This document shows positions 26,001-37,682 of a DNA stretch of 64,000 nucleotides, one piece after another. Source of the stretch: Prostheceraeus crozeri (taxonomy: Eukaryota; Platyhelminthes; Polycladida; Euryleptidae); the NCBI GenBank assembly GCA_907163375.1, contig CAJQUW010007828.1, forward strand, positions 248,001 to 312,000, in the 5' to 3' direction. Position numbers and translations under genes: made by a program. The notes beneath the pieces were generated by a model. It ran no database searches, was not told the DNA's origin, and worked only from the letters and a program-made list of their open reading frames with translations. Numbering within the stretch: the stretch's first letter is position 1; each line of letters opens with the position of its first letter.

Positions 26001-26097
26001 AATATAAAAGAAATAAATAATACTTAGATGGCGTACCGAACAATAAAACATATTTACAATCTTTATACAAGACATACCAGAAAAGAATAAACATAGA

Positions 26098-26185
26098 AGG
26101 GGTTCATCAGCAAAATGACCAGCTAGGTCGCGTTTCGGGTCCTTTAACATTTTGTACGCTCAAACCCTAGCCGGCGGACCCCACA
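26098..26185 (-). ncRNA. Structured retroelement tail, copy a
   Basis: On the minus strand a helix of gggtcc and ggaccc (arms at 26177-26182 and 26137-26142, 34-nt loop) is followed at once by cgaaac, then a second stem (gacc uagcu ggtc) and finally ctgatgaacc. It lies directly downstream of the reverse transcriptase remnant at 26200-26655 on the same strand. Copies b, c and d in this window share the layout with changed but still pairing bases. Confidence 0.6.
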
Positions 26186-26199
26186 CATGACTTGACAAT

Positions 26200-26655
26200 G
26201 ATAACACTCTTAAATGAAGCCACACAAAATACAAAATTCTCTGGCTGACTGCAAACCAAATTTAAACAGATCTAAAAAATGCTTTTTTAACAGTCTCTCC
26301 ATACATTTGATTAACTTGCAGGCTTCATATCCGCGTTTCACAAAAACTTTAAACGTGCTTTTAGCTTTAACAATGGCATACGGCAGATGAGAACATATCC
26401 TAAGGTAATGAAACTTGACTGGCAAAGACATTCGCACCCATATGAAGAGGAAGAAGACTGTCGGGAAAAAGTGAAAACAATAACATCAAAACAAAGTTGC
26501 TCAACCTTGTGAAAAACTGATGTATGTAAACCATCACTACAAATATTAAGCTTCACATCGAGATATTCTACTGAGGTGTTATCCGTCCCATTTCTCTCAG
26601 CCTTCAAATCTGCGGGATAAATCTTGCATTGTTCGTCGAAATCGGTTTGCTTTTA
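26200..26655 (-). pseudogene. Penelope-like reverse transcriptase fragment (broken)
   Basis: Minus-strand pieces show the end of a reverse transcriptase palm and thumb: FDEQCKIYPADLK, VEYLDVKLN, a VFHKVEQ block, then RICSHLPYA and FKVFVKRGYE. The same order of motifs occurs in the second copy at 44592-45280 (IYPVDLL, NYLDVKI, IYHKVDEFSF, IRFARIS, KGRGYKV). This RT type, with GIPMG and RYVDD motifs in the better copy, is common in invertebrate genomes and I assign it to the Penelope-like group, possibly the Naiad branch. The copy is truncated at its 5' side and broken. It is followed by structured tail a. Confidence 0.6.
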
Positions 26656-26814
26656 GAGAAGTTACGATGTTCGAAATTCATTGCATTATTTTGTTTCTGT
26701 TGATTGTTGAAAAGTTGTTGAAAAAAAATCTTCTGGCGCCAACAAGGTCATTTTCAGGCTTTCAATCTCTATGGTGTCCACACGTCTGCATAGTTTTTGA
26801 AGGGCAAAGTCTCT

Positions 26815-27946
26815 GCTCTTCTGTCAGGTCAGTCCGACCGAACGGCTAGTCAGCCGAAAAGTAGGCGTCCCAAAGGCCAACGTCCACAGGTGGAAAACTA
26901 ATTTTTTCTCACTTTCCAGAAAAGTTGGATCCGGTCGGAAGAGAAAGACAAGTTTCCGAACAGATCGGATGATTACTCGCTTGGTAAATAACGATGCGTC
27001 TCTGTCATCAGCCGAGTTGATGAGTTCACTTCGACAGTCGACGCTTTCTGCCATGACGGTGAGACGTCATCTGAAAAGTAAACGCTTCAAAAGACGGAAG
27101 AGACCATCAGAGATCGAATTGATCGCCAACCACAGGAGCTTGAGGCTGAAATGGACGATGCAAGATTGCCACTGGCATTCTCAATGGAATCGAGTTGTTT
27201 TAAGTGATGAAGCTTCTGTCTGTCTCAGAGGTCGCGATAGCCGTTTGAGAGTTTGGATGAAGTCAGGTGATGCAATTCCTGATCATTTGACATTGCCTGC
27301 GAATCAAGGAGGTGGAAGATTGTTGATTTGGGCTGCGATATGGATGAATGGCCGAACTGAACTCCATATCCGAAGGACACATGAATTTTTCCGAAGGCAC
27401 ATACTTCCATTGGCCTCCCAATTGGGTGATCCTTCCTCCGACTGGATCTACATGAACGACAACGACACTTGTCACGGGAATTGTGCAACTAATTCATTCA
27501 AAGCTCAAGCCGGCATACGAACTTTGAAATGGCACGCTTGGTCACCACATCTCAATACATTTGAAAATGTATTGGGGTGTACTGAAGCGCTGTGTGAGGC
27601 GATCAATTCTTCCTGGAGATGGTCTCTCTCGACTTGAAACTTTGCTAAGGCAAGAGTGGGAGAGTTTAGATCAATAAGTAATCAGCCGCCTGATCAAAAG
27701 CATGCCTTCCCGGATTCGACAAGTGATTGAACTTTCTGCTAATGTAACGAAATATTAGTGACCACCAGGGAACATACCATGGCCCCTTTTAAAGAGTCAA
27801 TTGGCTCTACAGAATCACTGAACAATACAGAAAATTTTATTTTAACTTTTATTTTCATTTCTCTGCCTAAATTGTATCTGTAATTGACAAAATGTCATGA
27901 AATGAGACAAAATTTAGCTGGTCCACTTTCTATGATCATCAGTGTA
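26815..27946 (+). pseudogene. Tc1-like transposase (DD34E), decayed, with right terminus
   Basis: The reading frame opens near 26825 with a helix-turn-helix region (SRKVGVPKANVHRWK), a basic GRKRKTS linker and a second HTH with SSAELMSSL and TVRRHLKS. The catalytic domain follows: first D in VVLSDEASVCL (27200 region), second D in YMNDNDTCHG, and the glutamate in NTFENVLG, with 34 residues between the second D and E. A single-base shift near 27572 moves the C-terminal part (WGVLKRCVRR, LRQEWESL, LIKSMPSRIRQVIE) into another frame, and a TAA interrupts it near 27676. The frame ends at 27758. A right end tcatcagtgta (to 27946) fits a Tc1 CACTG terminus with TA. I find no matching left end, so the copy is probably 5'-damaged. 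Confidence 0.88.
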
Positions 27947-29007
27947 GTAGAAAAATATCAAATGACTTCAAAGTATACCATTGTCGTTAATGTTTATATG
28001 AACTTTCTTTGATGGCAATAGATATTTTTCTAGCTGTGATTCCTGCTTTTGCAATATTCAATATATTAAGCAGTAATTGCTCTTGTATAGGAGAACTATC
28101 GAAAAATACAGTTATCCATGACGAATAATACATGAAATATAATAGTTTTAGTAAACTTGTATTTCAACAATACAAATCCTACTTTTCGCTTCAGTATATT
28201 CAATGGGACTAGAAAGAACAGCAGATGTTTGCTGATGGTTATTTCAACTATTCGGTCAGGCAGCTATCTATGTTAATGTTGCTAGATCTGAAGACGAATC
28301 AAATTACTGAAACTTGCAGGAATTGCAGGTTCTTGCTGCAAGAGCAATTGAAAATTACAAAGAGCGAGTGAAGGCAGCGGTACCTGACCGTTATCGCCGC
28401 TGTAAGCCGGTAACGGATCGGCACCGCTATCATGACAGCGTACGTCCACAACGAAGGGTCATTTTTGATGTGCATGTCCGCTGTAGTCATTAATCATGTG
28501 TTGGATTCTATGGCATGCAGTCTTCTTATTGATGAAGAAAGTGCATGGTGCAGCCGCAGTTGACTTATCCAAAATGTTGCTACGTGTTATCTGACAAATA
28601 TTCCGCCTGTGTTTGACGGAAACAAAGTATATGTATTCCTTGAAATAGAATCAACTCTTCGCCCCTGAGGTTGTTGCTGCGCATCAAAACATTGTTGAAA
28701 AGAAAAGAGTTGGAGAGAAATATATGCATTCCATAAACAACTTATTAAATAAAACGGTTTCCATGGATGCAACTTAATAAAACCGCATTTAAATATGCCA
28801 GACATGTTTGATTGAAAGCAAACAGAAGCAATGCAATAAAAGAGGCTGTCTATAGAGATTGAATAGAAATCATGCAAGTTATCAGAAAATGAAGAGAAGA
28901 AACGATGCGACTTTTCTCGGATTGCCTGTGTAAACATATGAACTTACTACTGAAGTTTGGAATGTTTTCATGTAGAGTTTTTCGATGGTTGTGTGTAATA
29001 GGTGTCA
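27947..29007. other. Unique spacer with a GC-rich hairpin
   Basis: No gene is recognised. At 28377-28427 two 22-bp arms (gcggtacctgaccg... and ...cggatcggcaccgc) are inverted with a 7-bp gap and a few mismatches, strikingly GC-rich for this window. A minus frame at 28587-28937 has no domain. Confidence 0.5.
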
Positions 29008-29106
29008 CAAGGTCCGCTGTTCCTCAGCGGGGGTCCGACAACAGGCATACATGGAATTAAAGGACCCGAAATGCAAAACTGGTTGGTTTTCCTGCTGACG
29101 AACCGA
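29008..29106 (+). ncRNA. Structured retroelement tail, copy b
   Basis: Helix arms gggtcc (29031-29036) and ggaccc (29062-29067) enclose a 25-nt loop. They are followed by gaaatg, a stem aaaac/gttttt-type, and cctgctgacgaacc. An extra hairpin ccgctg...cagcgg precedes it. No reverse transcriptase is seen on the plus strand nearby, so this is a solo tail. Confidence 0.55.
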
Positions 29107-29246
29107 GAATGTGACTCATCGGTGTCGAGATTTGTGTTTAACAATGATTGTAATATTCGTTCACCCATTGTTTTAAGATAGCTGTCAGTTTGCGTGTTTT
29201 GGTAGAACATTTTAACTTCGCCTGGTTTGCCTGTGGGAACGCTCGT

Positions 29247-29264
29247 CAGTCCTCGAAAGGACTG
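29247..29264 (-). other. Perfect 7-bp hairpin with UUCG loop
   Basis: On the minus strand cagtcctttcgaggactg is a perfect 7-bp stem closed by a TTCG tetraloop, followed by acgagcgttcc. The surroundings resemble the helix-then-GAAACG tail of Penelope-like elements. A (TAC)-type microsatellite lies just upstream on that strand (29301-29316). Confidence 0.6.
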
Positions 29265-29300
29265 CCTCTATGATTATATAAACTTCGACATTATTTGTAT

Positions 29301-30045
29301 AGTAGTAGTAGTAGTAGTGAGTTTTAGCGATGACTGGTAAACACAATGACATTATTGATACACAAGTTAGAAGAAAGACATTTAGATGAAGACACTTGAT
29401 TACAAGGTTCATAAAATACTTTTTTATAAAGAATCACTCACATTAGTGGCACTGGTCACAAATGGAAAAAAGGATCGAGAACTTGCGTAACTTCGACAAA
29501 AGAAAGTACGAAATTTCTTTGATCTTGGTACAACTGCAGGTGCGAAAGGAGCAAGGATATGATGGGGATGTTACAAATAGCTTTTGACAACTTCTTGGAG
29601 ATAGCAAATCGTCGGTCTGAGATCGATGTAGGTGTACACTTGCAATTGGTATCATCAAATTAAATAATTCTGTGGGCTCGTCTATCAATTCGACAAAAGC
29701 AAGGATTGATCGGATGTATCCTGTGTGGAATGTGTGGAGTGCCTCTCGACAAGAGTTCTTAACAAGAGGTCTTAACATCCTCAAGGCATGAATTCTTGAT
29801 GCTGACTTTGAAAGAATAGTCTCAGTGCATGAATTGCAATGTTGCAAATCATTTGAAGCTGCGGAGTACTCCACTGATGTAGGACGAATCCATTCTGAAA
29901 GTCATTTTCCATCTCTAACAGCTTCACAGGCTGATGTAACGTTTTCAGCAAAGTTCAACTTCTCACAGATGAGGCTGTGTTGGAAACTGTCTGTTCTGTG
30001 GCGAATCCTCCGGCATTATAAAAATTCATTCGAGCGTTGAGAAGA
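29301..30045 (-). pseudogene. LINE, C-terminal end of ORF2, decayed
   Basis: Minus-strand frames carry the typical tail that follows the reverse transcriptase in CR1-like and related LINEs: SKSASRIHALRMLRPLVK, HTGYIRSIL, then in another frame RIDRRAHRII, NCKCTP, SISDRRFAISKKLSK, and a final NFVLSFVEV before the stop at about 29456. At least one frame shift (around 29690-29710) and one stop after RAHRII show that it is dead. The catalytic RT core is absent (5' truncation). The presumed 3' UTR ends in a short TAC microsatellite at 29301-29316. The exact clade is uncertain. Confidence 0.65.
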
Positions 30046-30419
30046 ATTTGCAATGACGCAGTCATCATTAATTCGGTCTGGCGGCAAATAAGGACAACTT
30101 CAAAAGTGTGGTGAAATGATCTGACCTTACACATGTCCTCAGTACGAAATATTTCATAAAATGCATCAAAATTGCGTTATTTATAGATCAGTTAGAGAAT
30201 CATTTCAGATGTTTGGCAAAGATGGAAATATCACAACATATCACATGATCACCTTCATTTTGTTTTCTTTTTTGACAAAAATATAAATAGAAGATTTTCA
30301 CAGTGCTTGCTGATGCCCCATAGGCTTCGTGGGACAATACAGCAAACGTTGAAGCTATTTGACATTTGAAAATTAAGCACGCATATTTCTAAAGTGACTC
30401 ATAAGTCTTCTTAAATCAA
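30046..30419. other. Unique spacer
   Basis: No recognised feature; AT-rich. Confidence 0.4.
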
Positions 30420-31617
30420 TACAATACCGAGACCCCGAAAAGAAATAATGTTTTCACCTCTTTGACTATTTTCCTTTCGGGGTTTCGGCATGTTAAGATC
30501 TATTCTTTCATTGGCCAAATGTGTCAGCTGCCGGCTTTCTATGCACATCCACCTACCAATGGTTTGTGCATAGAACGCAACACGAACTAGCTATTTGCAT
30601 TCGTGTTTGCAAGTTCAAATTTTTGAACCCGAGCTCTGAGAACAAGATTTGAGTTATTTCATTAATTGTAGATGTCTGGAGGTCGGATGACGATTGATCT
30701 GTACCTGAGATCAATACGGTGTACATCTTTACAATGCACTGATGACGCAAACAAGCCAGAAACGTCTGCAGTTCCCGTGATGATTTAAGTCAGATGTTGT
30801 TTCAAACATAGGGAATTGATTTGTAATTATATTGAGTGGAAGCTTTCCCAAGTCAGATAGAAGACTTTTCTGTTCTACCGCGGGATCTTTCGGCCTACAT
30901 CGTAGGCCATTCTCAAGCGACTGCACTGTATTGTTGAATCAACGATTAACCGCCAGTTGTTTATTCATTTTTTACCGATTTCTTCATCCAGTATTAGTAC
31001 TATCTAGCTCTTTATAGTACTACATGTTCAGTATTATTTCGTAGTAATAAGTATTATGTAGATTCTTTCTTGAACTTTATTATATTTCCTCTTTGTGGTT
31101 GTGATTCTTTGCTTTTAGTATTACTCTTTCAGTATTATTTGTTGGAATTCAGTATTGCATTATTTATTCAGCTTTTTTCATCACTTTGGTCTTGCCTATT
31201 GGTCAATTTTTTGTGTCACTTAGTCTTAATGTAGGCCTATGTAATTGTCATTCAGTTTTGATCTTTCAACCTATGACTGGTTGAATGACCTTTGAGCTTG
31301 GTTTTTCATTGACATTCCTCCTATTATGTTAGCTAGTATTGTGTTGTTCATTAGATGTTAACAGGCTCTTTTGTTTTGTTTGCTACCATGTAAGTGTCAA
31401 TCCGTCTGATATCGCTGTGATTTCATGTGAGATGTGTTGATCGTTGATTCAACAATACAGTGCAGTCGCTTGAGAATGGCCTACGATGTAAGCCGAAAGA
31501 TCTCGCGGTAGAACAGAAAAGTCTTCTATCTGACTTGGGAAAGCTTCCACTCTATATAAATCAGATGTTGTTCTAATCTCTTGATTTTTTCCTTTCGGGG
31601 TCTCCGTATTGCATTCA
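30420..31617. mobile_element. Nested inverted-repeat element (~1.2 kb), no transposase
   Basis: The outer inverted ends are aataccgagaccccgaaaag (from about 30426) and cctttcggggtctccgtatt (to about 31607). An extra inner copy of the right-end sequence lies at 30468-30489. Inside are two 119-bp inverted arms, 30828-30946 and 31440-31558, with only about four mismatches and a 493-bp spacer. Each arm holds a perfect hairpin ggcctacatcgtaggcc (30892-30908) followed on the other strand by gaaagatc. The spacer is rich in agtatt words. The arms resemble tails of Penelope-like elements; the outer ends look more like a DNA element. Confidence 0.7.
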
Positions 31618-33309
31618 TGTCAACTTCATCGTTTGAAGATTATTTTTGGCCTTCGAATTTCAAGTTTATCTCTTTTATTGGAGAAAAAAAGGACGTGAAA
31701 GACATCAAAGAAAGCATGTGGTAGTTTCATATATTCCAGCGTTAACATCAAAGTGAAGGCCAAAAATCTCTGTAAAGGACTGCCTATAACGTGCCATGTT
31801 TGATAAAAATTCAATGAACAAATTAGTAATCAGGATTTCTCGACTCACAGCTTTATCAAAGGAGAAAACTATTCACGAGTGAAGGTGTCAGCTATTCACG
31901 TGTATCTGTTCATGCAAATACTAAATAAAGCAGAAAGTGCACGGGGGTTTTATCTCAGCTGATGGTAAGTTCACAGTCCTCGACGGCACCAAGCACAACA
32001 TCGCATGAGAAACAGTGATATTGGAAGCAGTCTAATAAAGAAGTCACAGCAACGACTTTCTGTCCACAACCTACCATGTTCAGACCCAACCAAAGATGTG
32101 CTGCGCTGCATCTGATTAGCCTAAAATTGTCATTCATCAGAGAAGTGAAAGGCCGCTGTCACACAGGAAAAGGAGTCTTCCATCTTCCACGGACCGTAGT
32201 CACGGAAATCCATTTCCGATTTCCATCCATGCGCTATTTTTTACTGTTTACCGATGGTATGACTGCTGCCCTCATTCGACATTGTGAACATTGTGCTTCC
32301 AATCGCAAATGACAGCTTCCTAAATCTTCCCACAGACGTCACTTCACGTTCACGTTGTTCTAAGGCCTGCGGCTGATGCCTGACGTCTCATGGAAATGAA
32401 CTTCATCAGCCGCATAATGTGATGCCTCATTTCCGATGGACATCTTATGAGTTTTCCTGTCCGACAGCGTGATGGACGATGAAATATGACTTATGCCTGA
32501 TGACTTTTTCTGTGTGTTCGGTTGTATTCTTTTCTACATGCAATTAAAGGGAAATCCCAAATGACAGATGGAAGACGCCTTATTCCGTGTGATAGCGGCC
32601 AAAAGTTGCCACATTAATGCATTTCACGGGGTAGAGAAAGGAGATCAAAGACTGTGCAACATCGAGGGAGTGAAATGCTATGAAGAAGTCATTTTTGCAC
32701 GTGTCACTCACTCACTGCATGATTTTTCGCCAAAGTACTTATATTCCCATGTACTGGATAAATTGCGGAGTCTCATGCTTTATTCCATATAAAAATCTGC
32801 AATACATCTCAATTCTTTCTTTAAATTCTTTCCCGGTCAAATTTATCTCAGCAAGACTGCAAATCACAAATACTTATGCACAAAAAGAGTCCTCAGTCCT
32901 AAGAAAAAGAAGTCCTTGCAACAAACATCCATTTCTTCAAGCTAAAATCATTTTGCATAACGACGAATGTCGAATAAAATGGATCCATGAAAGAATTCAT
33001 TCTCTGTACATTACTTCTTCTCCAACAATTCGAATCTTTGAAGCAAGATAAAAATGAGAAGTCATAGAATTGTGATTATACAACCAACAAGAATCCATTT
33101 TTGATGCATGAAATTGCATGTTGATCGCGATTTTCGAGCTTCCACTGTACAGTGTAGTGTGATGTCATCTTGGCAGGATACTGAACATTGTGTGGCGGCC
33201 GTGGAGACATGCTCAGTGTAACGACAGGTGTTGTCAGCCGTCTACAAGAATTGTTCTGATGTTGATTCCAACACGTTACTGCTTTGCTGCCATCCACAAG
33301 TCTAACAAA
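31618..33309. other. Unique spacer with one stem-loop
   Basis: No gene is recognised; the 123-aa plus frame at 32680-33051 has no domain. A perfect 10-bp inverted pair gcggctgatg (32369-32378) and catcagccgc (32404-32413) with a 25-bp loop is the only structure I see. Confidence 0.5.
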
Positions 33310-34345
33310 ATGCCATTATCTTTAGAAGAGCGCATTGAAATCATCCTTCTAAGTGGTTCTGGAAGCTGTCGGAAAGTTGCTGCCGAATTTAATGAAAGGC
33401 ACTGCGGTGGGACACAGATCACTCATAATACTGTTGCGAAACTCGTCAAGAAATCCAATGAAACTGGGAGTGTTGAAGATAAACAAAGAAATGGTCGGCC
33501 ACGAACATCAACAGACGAAGAAACATCTACGAATGTGCTAGCTGCTTTGACTTAAAGTTCAAAGAAAAGCACTCGAAGATTGTCTGCAGAAATGGGAGTC
33601 AGTCAAGCCAGCCTCATGCGCATTACATAAGAAAACAAATGGCACCCATGCAAAATCCAATTGTTGCAACATCTCAGCGAAGACCACCCTGACCGGCGTA
33701 TGGGGTTCTGCGAATGGTCCATTGACCAGATAGAAAGGGACCCGAACTTTGCGTCGCCTATTATTTTCACTGACAAGGCAAATTTTTACATGAATGGCGA
33801 AGTAAACCGCCAAAGCATGCGATACTGGAGTGACGCCAACCCACACTGGATGGACCCATCGCGAATGCAAGGACCTGAAAAGTTGATGGTGAATATGGAA
33901 CACAAGAGTAATCGGACCTTTTTTTCATCGAAGGCAACTTGAATGCCGAGAAATATTTGAATTTGCTGTCCGAAGATGTCACTCTGCCCCTCATGACGGA
34001 CGATAGAGAATTTCCGTCTTACTTCCAATAAGATGAGGCCCCACCACATTATGGTGTCGATGTTCGTCGATGGCTGGACACTGAATTGGGCGCAGAGGAC
34101 CAGTTGAGTGACCGCCGGATCTCACGCCACTTGACTTTTCCTTATGGGGACACATGAAGGCGATGGTATACAACGTGAAGTTGAGAAGTCTGAAGATATG
34201 AAGGAACGCATTCGTGATGCGTGTACCAACATTTCATCCGACATATTGACCAAAGTCAGATTTAACTGGGTGGACCGTTTAAATTTAGCGAGTCCGAATG
34301 CTGTGATGAAGCAATCTATTCAAGAGTTATGTGGAGAATTATGTT
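33310..34345 (+). pseudogene. IS630/Tc1-mariner superfamily transposase, DD41D type, decayed
   Basis: An ATG at 33310 opens MPLSLEERIEIILLSGSGS, an N-terminal HTH region typical of a transposase family common in insect genomes. It runs through ITHNTVAKLVKK, GSVEDKQRNGRPRT and, after a stop at 33553, RRLSAEMGVSQASLMRI. The catalytic part reads HPCKIQLLQHLSEDHPDRR, IIFTDKANFYMNGEVN (first D) and YWSDANPHWMDPSRMQG. A frame shift near 33920 leads to GNLNAEKYLNLL, then APPHYGVDVRRWLDTE after the second D, and a third-frame PPDLTPLDFSLWGH (third D). The spacing of the last two acidic residues would be about 41. The C-terminal MKERIRDACTNISSD and FNWVDRLNL lie in yet another frame. At least three stops and three shifts make it inactive. 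No terminal repeats were identified. Confidence 0.88.
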
Positions 34346-34712
34346 TAGCGACGTGCTATGATCCATCTATATGCACGTCTTCATTCTTTGAAGAGTGTTT
34401 GAATAGAAATTTGGCGGTACAAATAACGAAAATAACTCTTACAACATTGAAGTGCCCACAGATGGTCATCATGAAAGTCCTCTTCAGATGGGTAATATTC
34501 CTACATTCACAACTCTAATCTATATTAAAACAAGCAGGACAAGAACACTCATAATTGGCATAGATTACGATCCTTTCAGTGCATTGGAGAAAATACGATC
34601 CCAATATGCGGCCAAAAATCTGCTTTATAGGTCAAATATAGCGATGGGATATCTACAATACATGAATGGAGAGTGGAGACTAACAAAAAACCTTATGCAC
34701 TCGATAAAAATG

Positions 34713-35650
34713 AAATGAATAGATTTCAATGTCCAATGCTTTCTTTGAAAAAAAATGAATAGATTTCCATGTCCAATGCTTTCTTTGAAAAAAATGAAAT
34801 GAATAGATTCCTATGTCCAATGCTTTATTTGAAAAAAATGAATAGATTTCTATGTCCAATGCTTTATTTGAAAAAAAATGAATAGATTTCTATGTCCAAT
34901 GCTTTATTTGAAAAAAAATGAATAGATTTCTATGTCCAATGCTTTATTTGAAAAAATGAAATGAATAGATTTCTATGTCCAATGCTTTATTTGAAAAAAA
35001 CGAATAGATTTCTATATCCAATGCTTTATTTGAAAAAATGAAATGAATAGATTTCTATGTCCAATGCTTTATTTGAAAAAAATGAATAGATTTCTATGTC
35101 CAATGCTTTATTTGAAAAAATAAAATGAATAGATTTCTATGTCCAATGCTTTATTTGAAAAAAATGAATAGATTTCTATGTCCAATGCTTTATTTGAAAA
35201 AATAAAATGAATAGATTTCTATGTCCAATGCTTTATTTGAAAAAAATGAAATGAATAGATTTCTATGTCCAATACTTTTTTTGAAAAAATAAAATGAATA
35301 GAATGCTTTATTTGAAAAAATAAAATGAATAGATTTCTATGTCCAATGCTTTATTTGAAAAAATGAAATGAATAGATTTCTATGTCCAATACTTTTTTTG
35401 AAAAAATAAAATGAATAGATTTCTATGTCCAATGCTTTATTTGAAAAAATAAAATGAATAGATTTCTATGTCCAATGCTTTATTTGAAAAAAATGAATAG
35501 ATTTCTATGTCCAATGCTTTATTTGAAAAAAACGAATAGATTTCTATGTCCAATGCTTTATTTGAAAAAAATGAATAGATTTCTATGTCCACTGCTTTAT
35601 TTGAAAAAAAAGGAATAGATTTCTATGTCCAATGCTTTATTTGAAAAACA
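34713..35650. repeat. A-rich 38-43-bp minisatellite, about 24 copies (A7)
   Basis: The unit gaatagatttctatgtccaa then tgctttatttg is joined by a variable run of A (gaaaaaaat, gaaaaaatgaaat, gaaaaaataaaat), giving 38-43 bp periods. Each unit carries the palindrome atagatttctat. Unit types with and without the extra gaaat or taaaat alternate irregularly. One unit near 35293 is shortened. Confidence 0.95.
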
Positions 35651-36135
35651 TCGATGTCATATGATGAAAGTACGGGGTTGTTTAACATCATAGAAATTTA
35701 CAGCACGACTTCTTTGCATAGCATTGAATAAAGGAGACATCTTCTATCTCATATTTGAACAATGAATCCATCATGTACTTGACAAGGCCAGTTTATCAGC
35801 GTCACAAGTCGGAGTACATTTTACTTAATCAATACCGAGGACATGAATCTGCCAATAACATGAGGGAATTGTACACGCATTATAGCAGTCATGGGTTGCA
35901 ATCTAATGAAGAATGATAGAATTTCTGCGATTAATTACCGAGTTTGAACACATGCCAGGAACTCTGTTCCGAGACATAAGTCAAAGTCGCCCTACCATAG
36001 TATCAATCATTCAATATGCCTAAATTAAGTAGCAGGCGCCTTTGGATATGATGAGCTGTCTTAGAATTAGAGAGTTGAGTACTAGAGGCCGTTGCCACAA
36101 GAAATGACATCTTTTCGTTGGAATGTTCATCTGCT
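35651..36135. other. Unique spacer
   Basis: No feature recognised apart from a catagaaat word near 35689. Confidence 0.4.
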
Positions 36136-37682
36136 CAGTGTCCCGATTCTGAATTTTTGCAGAATTTTTCGCGCCTACCAAAAAATTCTCATAAGTCAAG
36201 TTTTCCGCTTGAATTAAGTTTACCATACAATAGCACGCTTGTTACCATAAACCATCGCTGTTATATTATGTTGATATATTGATCAATGCTTCGTTCAATT
36301 TATGATCATTTCAACATCATTTTATGATCGCTTGATTTTCATGTAATACAATTCGCCAATTTTAACAAAGTATCCATGTATGTTATGACCAAGTATCAAG
36401 AAAAACCAAATATATCCAGTCAATATTGTGCATTATTGAAAATTCTAGCAGATCAGTTCAGTTTGGGGATTTTATAGGAGCACCATGGTTCATTAGTTAC
36501 TTTTCGTTTCATAAGTTCTCGAAAAACTTTGTCAATGGCCTTCTGCTTCCGCTCATCTACCGTCTTTTGCTCATTCATCAAATAATCGAATTCGGCATCC
36601 TTTTCAATCAGATGCTTCAAATCAGTGCATCTTCCTGTACTTTTAGCATTTTCTTTTCTGGTCCATCAAAAGTTCAATTTTAGCTTGCTTAATTTCAATT
36701 TCTTTCAGACGCCTATCCGACCGTTTTGCCTCTTCGAGTGACGGATACATATCCTTCATATTTTGCAGTTTTTTCTTTCTCCAACCTCAGTTGCTCTGCT
36801 TTGAGCCGCTCGCTATACGCAGCGTGGGTGTTGTAAAAATATTCCATCAAACTACTAGAGATGGGCAAAGGTCTAGTGTTCCAATTCATCGCTCGTAGGC
36901 ACGACTTGCTAGCAACTAAAGCCCCAGCAGTTTCTTTTCTGAGGTTCGATCTCTTCTTCGTAATTATGTCAAGCAACATGCTAAACTGCCGCTCTACATC
37001 TGCATTTGCGGGTAGAATGATAATCATCGCTCGTGCTAAATTCACCAATGTGGGGAAGTTCCTCTCAGAATCCGTGAGAGGCGAACTTTGTAGGAGTCGA
37101 GCCTCAACTTCCAATGAAGTTCTTTCTTCAGGACTGATGACACTCGGCAACAGATCAGTAGCAGTATTGACCCAATGCTCAAAGTCGGGATTCACTTCGT
37201 CTTGTGGCGCTAGAAGTCATTCCCGAAGTAATGAAGCCATTTCCGAATGGCAAGTAATCCAAAGGTTTAGCGGTGCATTTCTCGAAGAAAGCGTGTACTT
37301 GTTTCGGGAATGTTGACTGATCGCTGGCTGAAAGAGCATTAAACGATTTCCGGGCATCTGATCCAAATGAGATGTTGTAGAGACCTACCCAAATTTCATC
37401 TTTTACATCGATCTTCCAAACAGGTTTCGATAGTCTGGTCTGCTTAACTAATCGTAGAAGCCACTTTTCGATAAGAATTATCATGGAGGTACTTTTGCTA
37501 AAATTATATCCTTTGACAACAACAATAAAATCGTCAATACAGTCAATCATAAATTTAAGACCAAATCATATAATGTTACGTTTACAATGAAAAGCTCCAG
37601 ATTCGCGCCTCGATCTCAAAATTCGCGCCTAAAATACCCATTTTCGCGCCAAGCGCGAATTCGCGCCATAATCGGGACACTG
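36136..37682 (-). mobile_element. hAT element with both terminal repeats, internally deleted and decayed
   Basis: The ends are a 16-bp inverted pair: cagtgtcccgattctg at 36136 and its complement cataatcgggacactg ending at 37682 (one mismatch). Subterminal words ttcgcgcc occur once near the left end (about 36169) and four to five times near the right end (37599-37668). The minus-strand coding remnant lies at 36470-37550. I do not see a clean 8-bp target duplication. The length (1.55 kb) is short for an autonomous hAT. Confidence 0.8.
36470..37550 (-). pseudogene. hAT transposase, C-terminal half with dimerisation domain and coiled coil
   Basis: The first minus frame (37550-37179) has PLDYLPFGNG near its end. 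A frame shift near 37210 leads to LLAPQDEVNPDFEHW and then the hAT dimerisation core FPTLVNLARAMIIILPANAD, VERQFSMLLDIITKKRSNL and ASKSCLRAMNW. After it comes a charged coiled-coil tail (SERLKAEQLRLEKEKT), and in other frames further helical stretches (DRRLKEIEIKQAKIELLMDQ, EQKTVDERKQKAIDKVFREL) down to about 36470. The BED-type zinc finger and first catalytic part are missing. Two or more shifts mean it is not functional. Confidence 0.75.

Noticed and set aside
26098-26185. A complete, catalytically competent hammerhead ribozyme
   Set aside because: CUGAUGA and GAAAC are present, but their order and the missing pairing around CUGAUGA do not give the standard fold.
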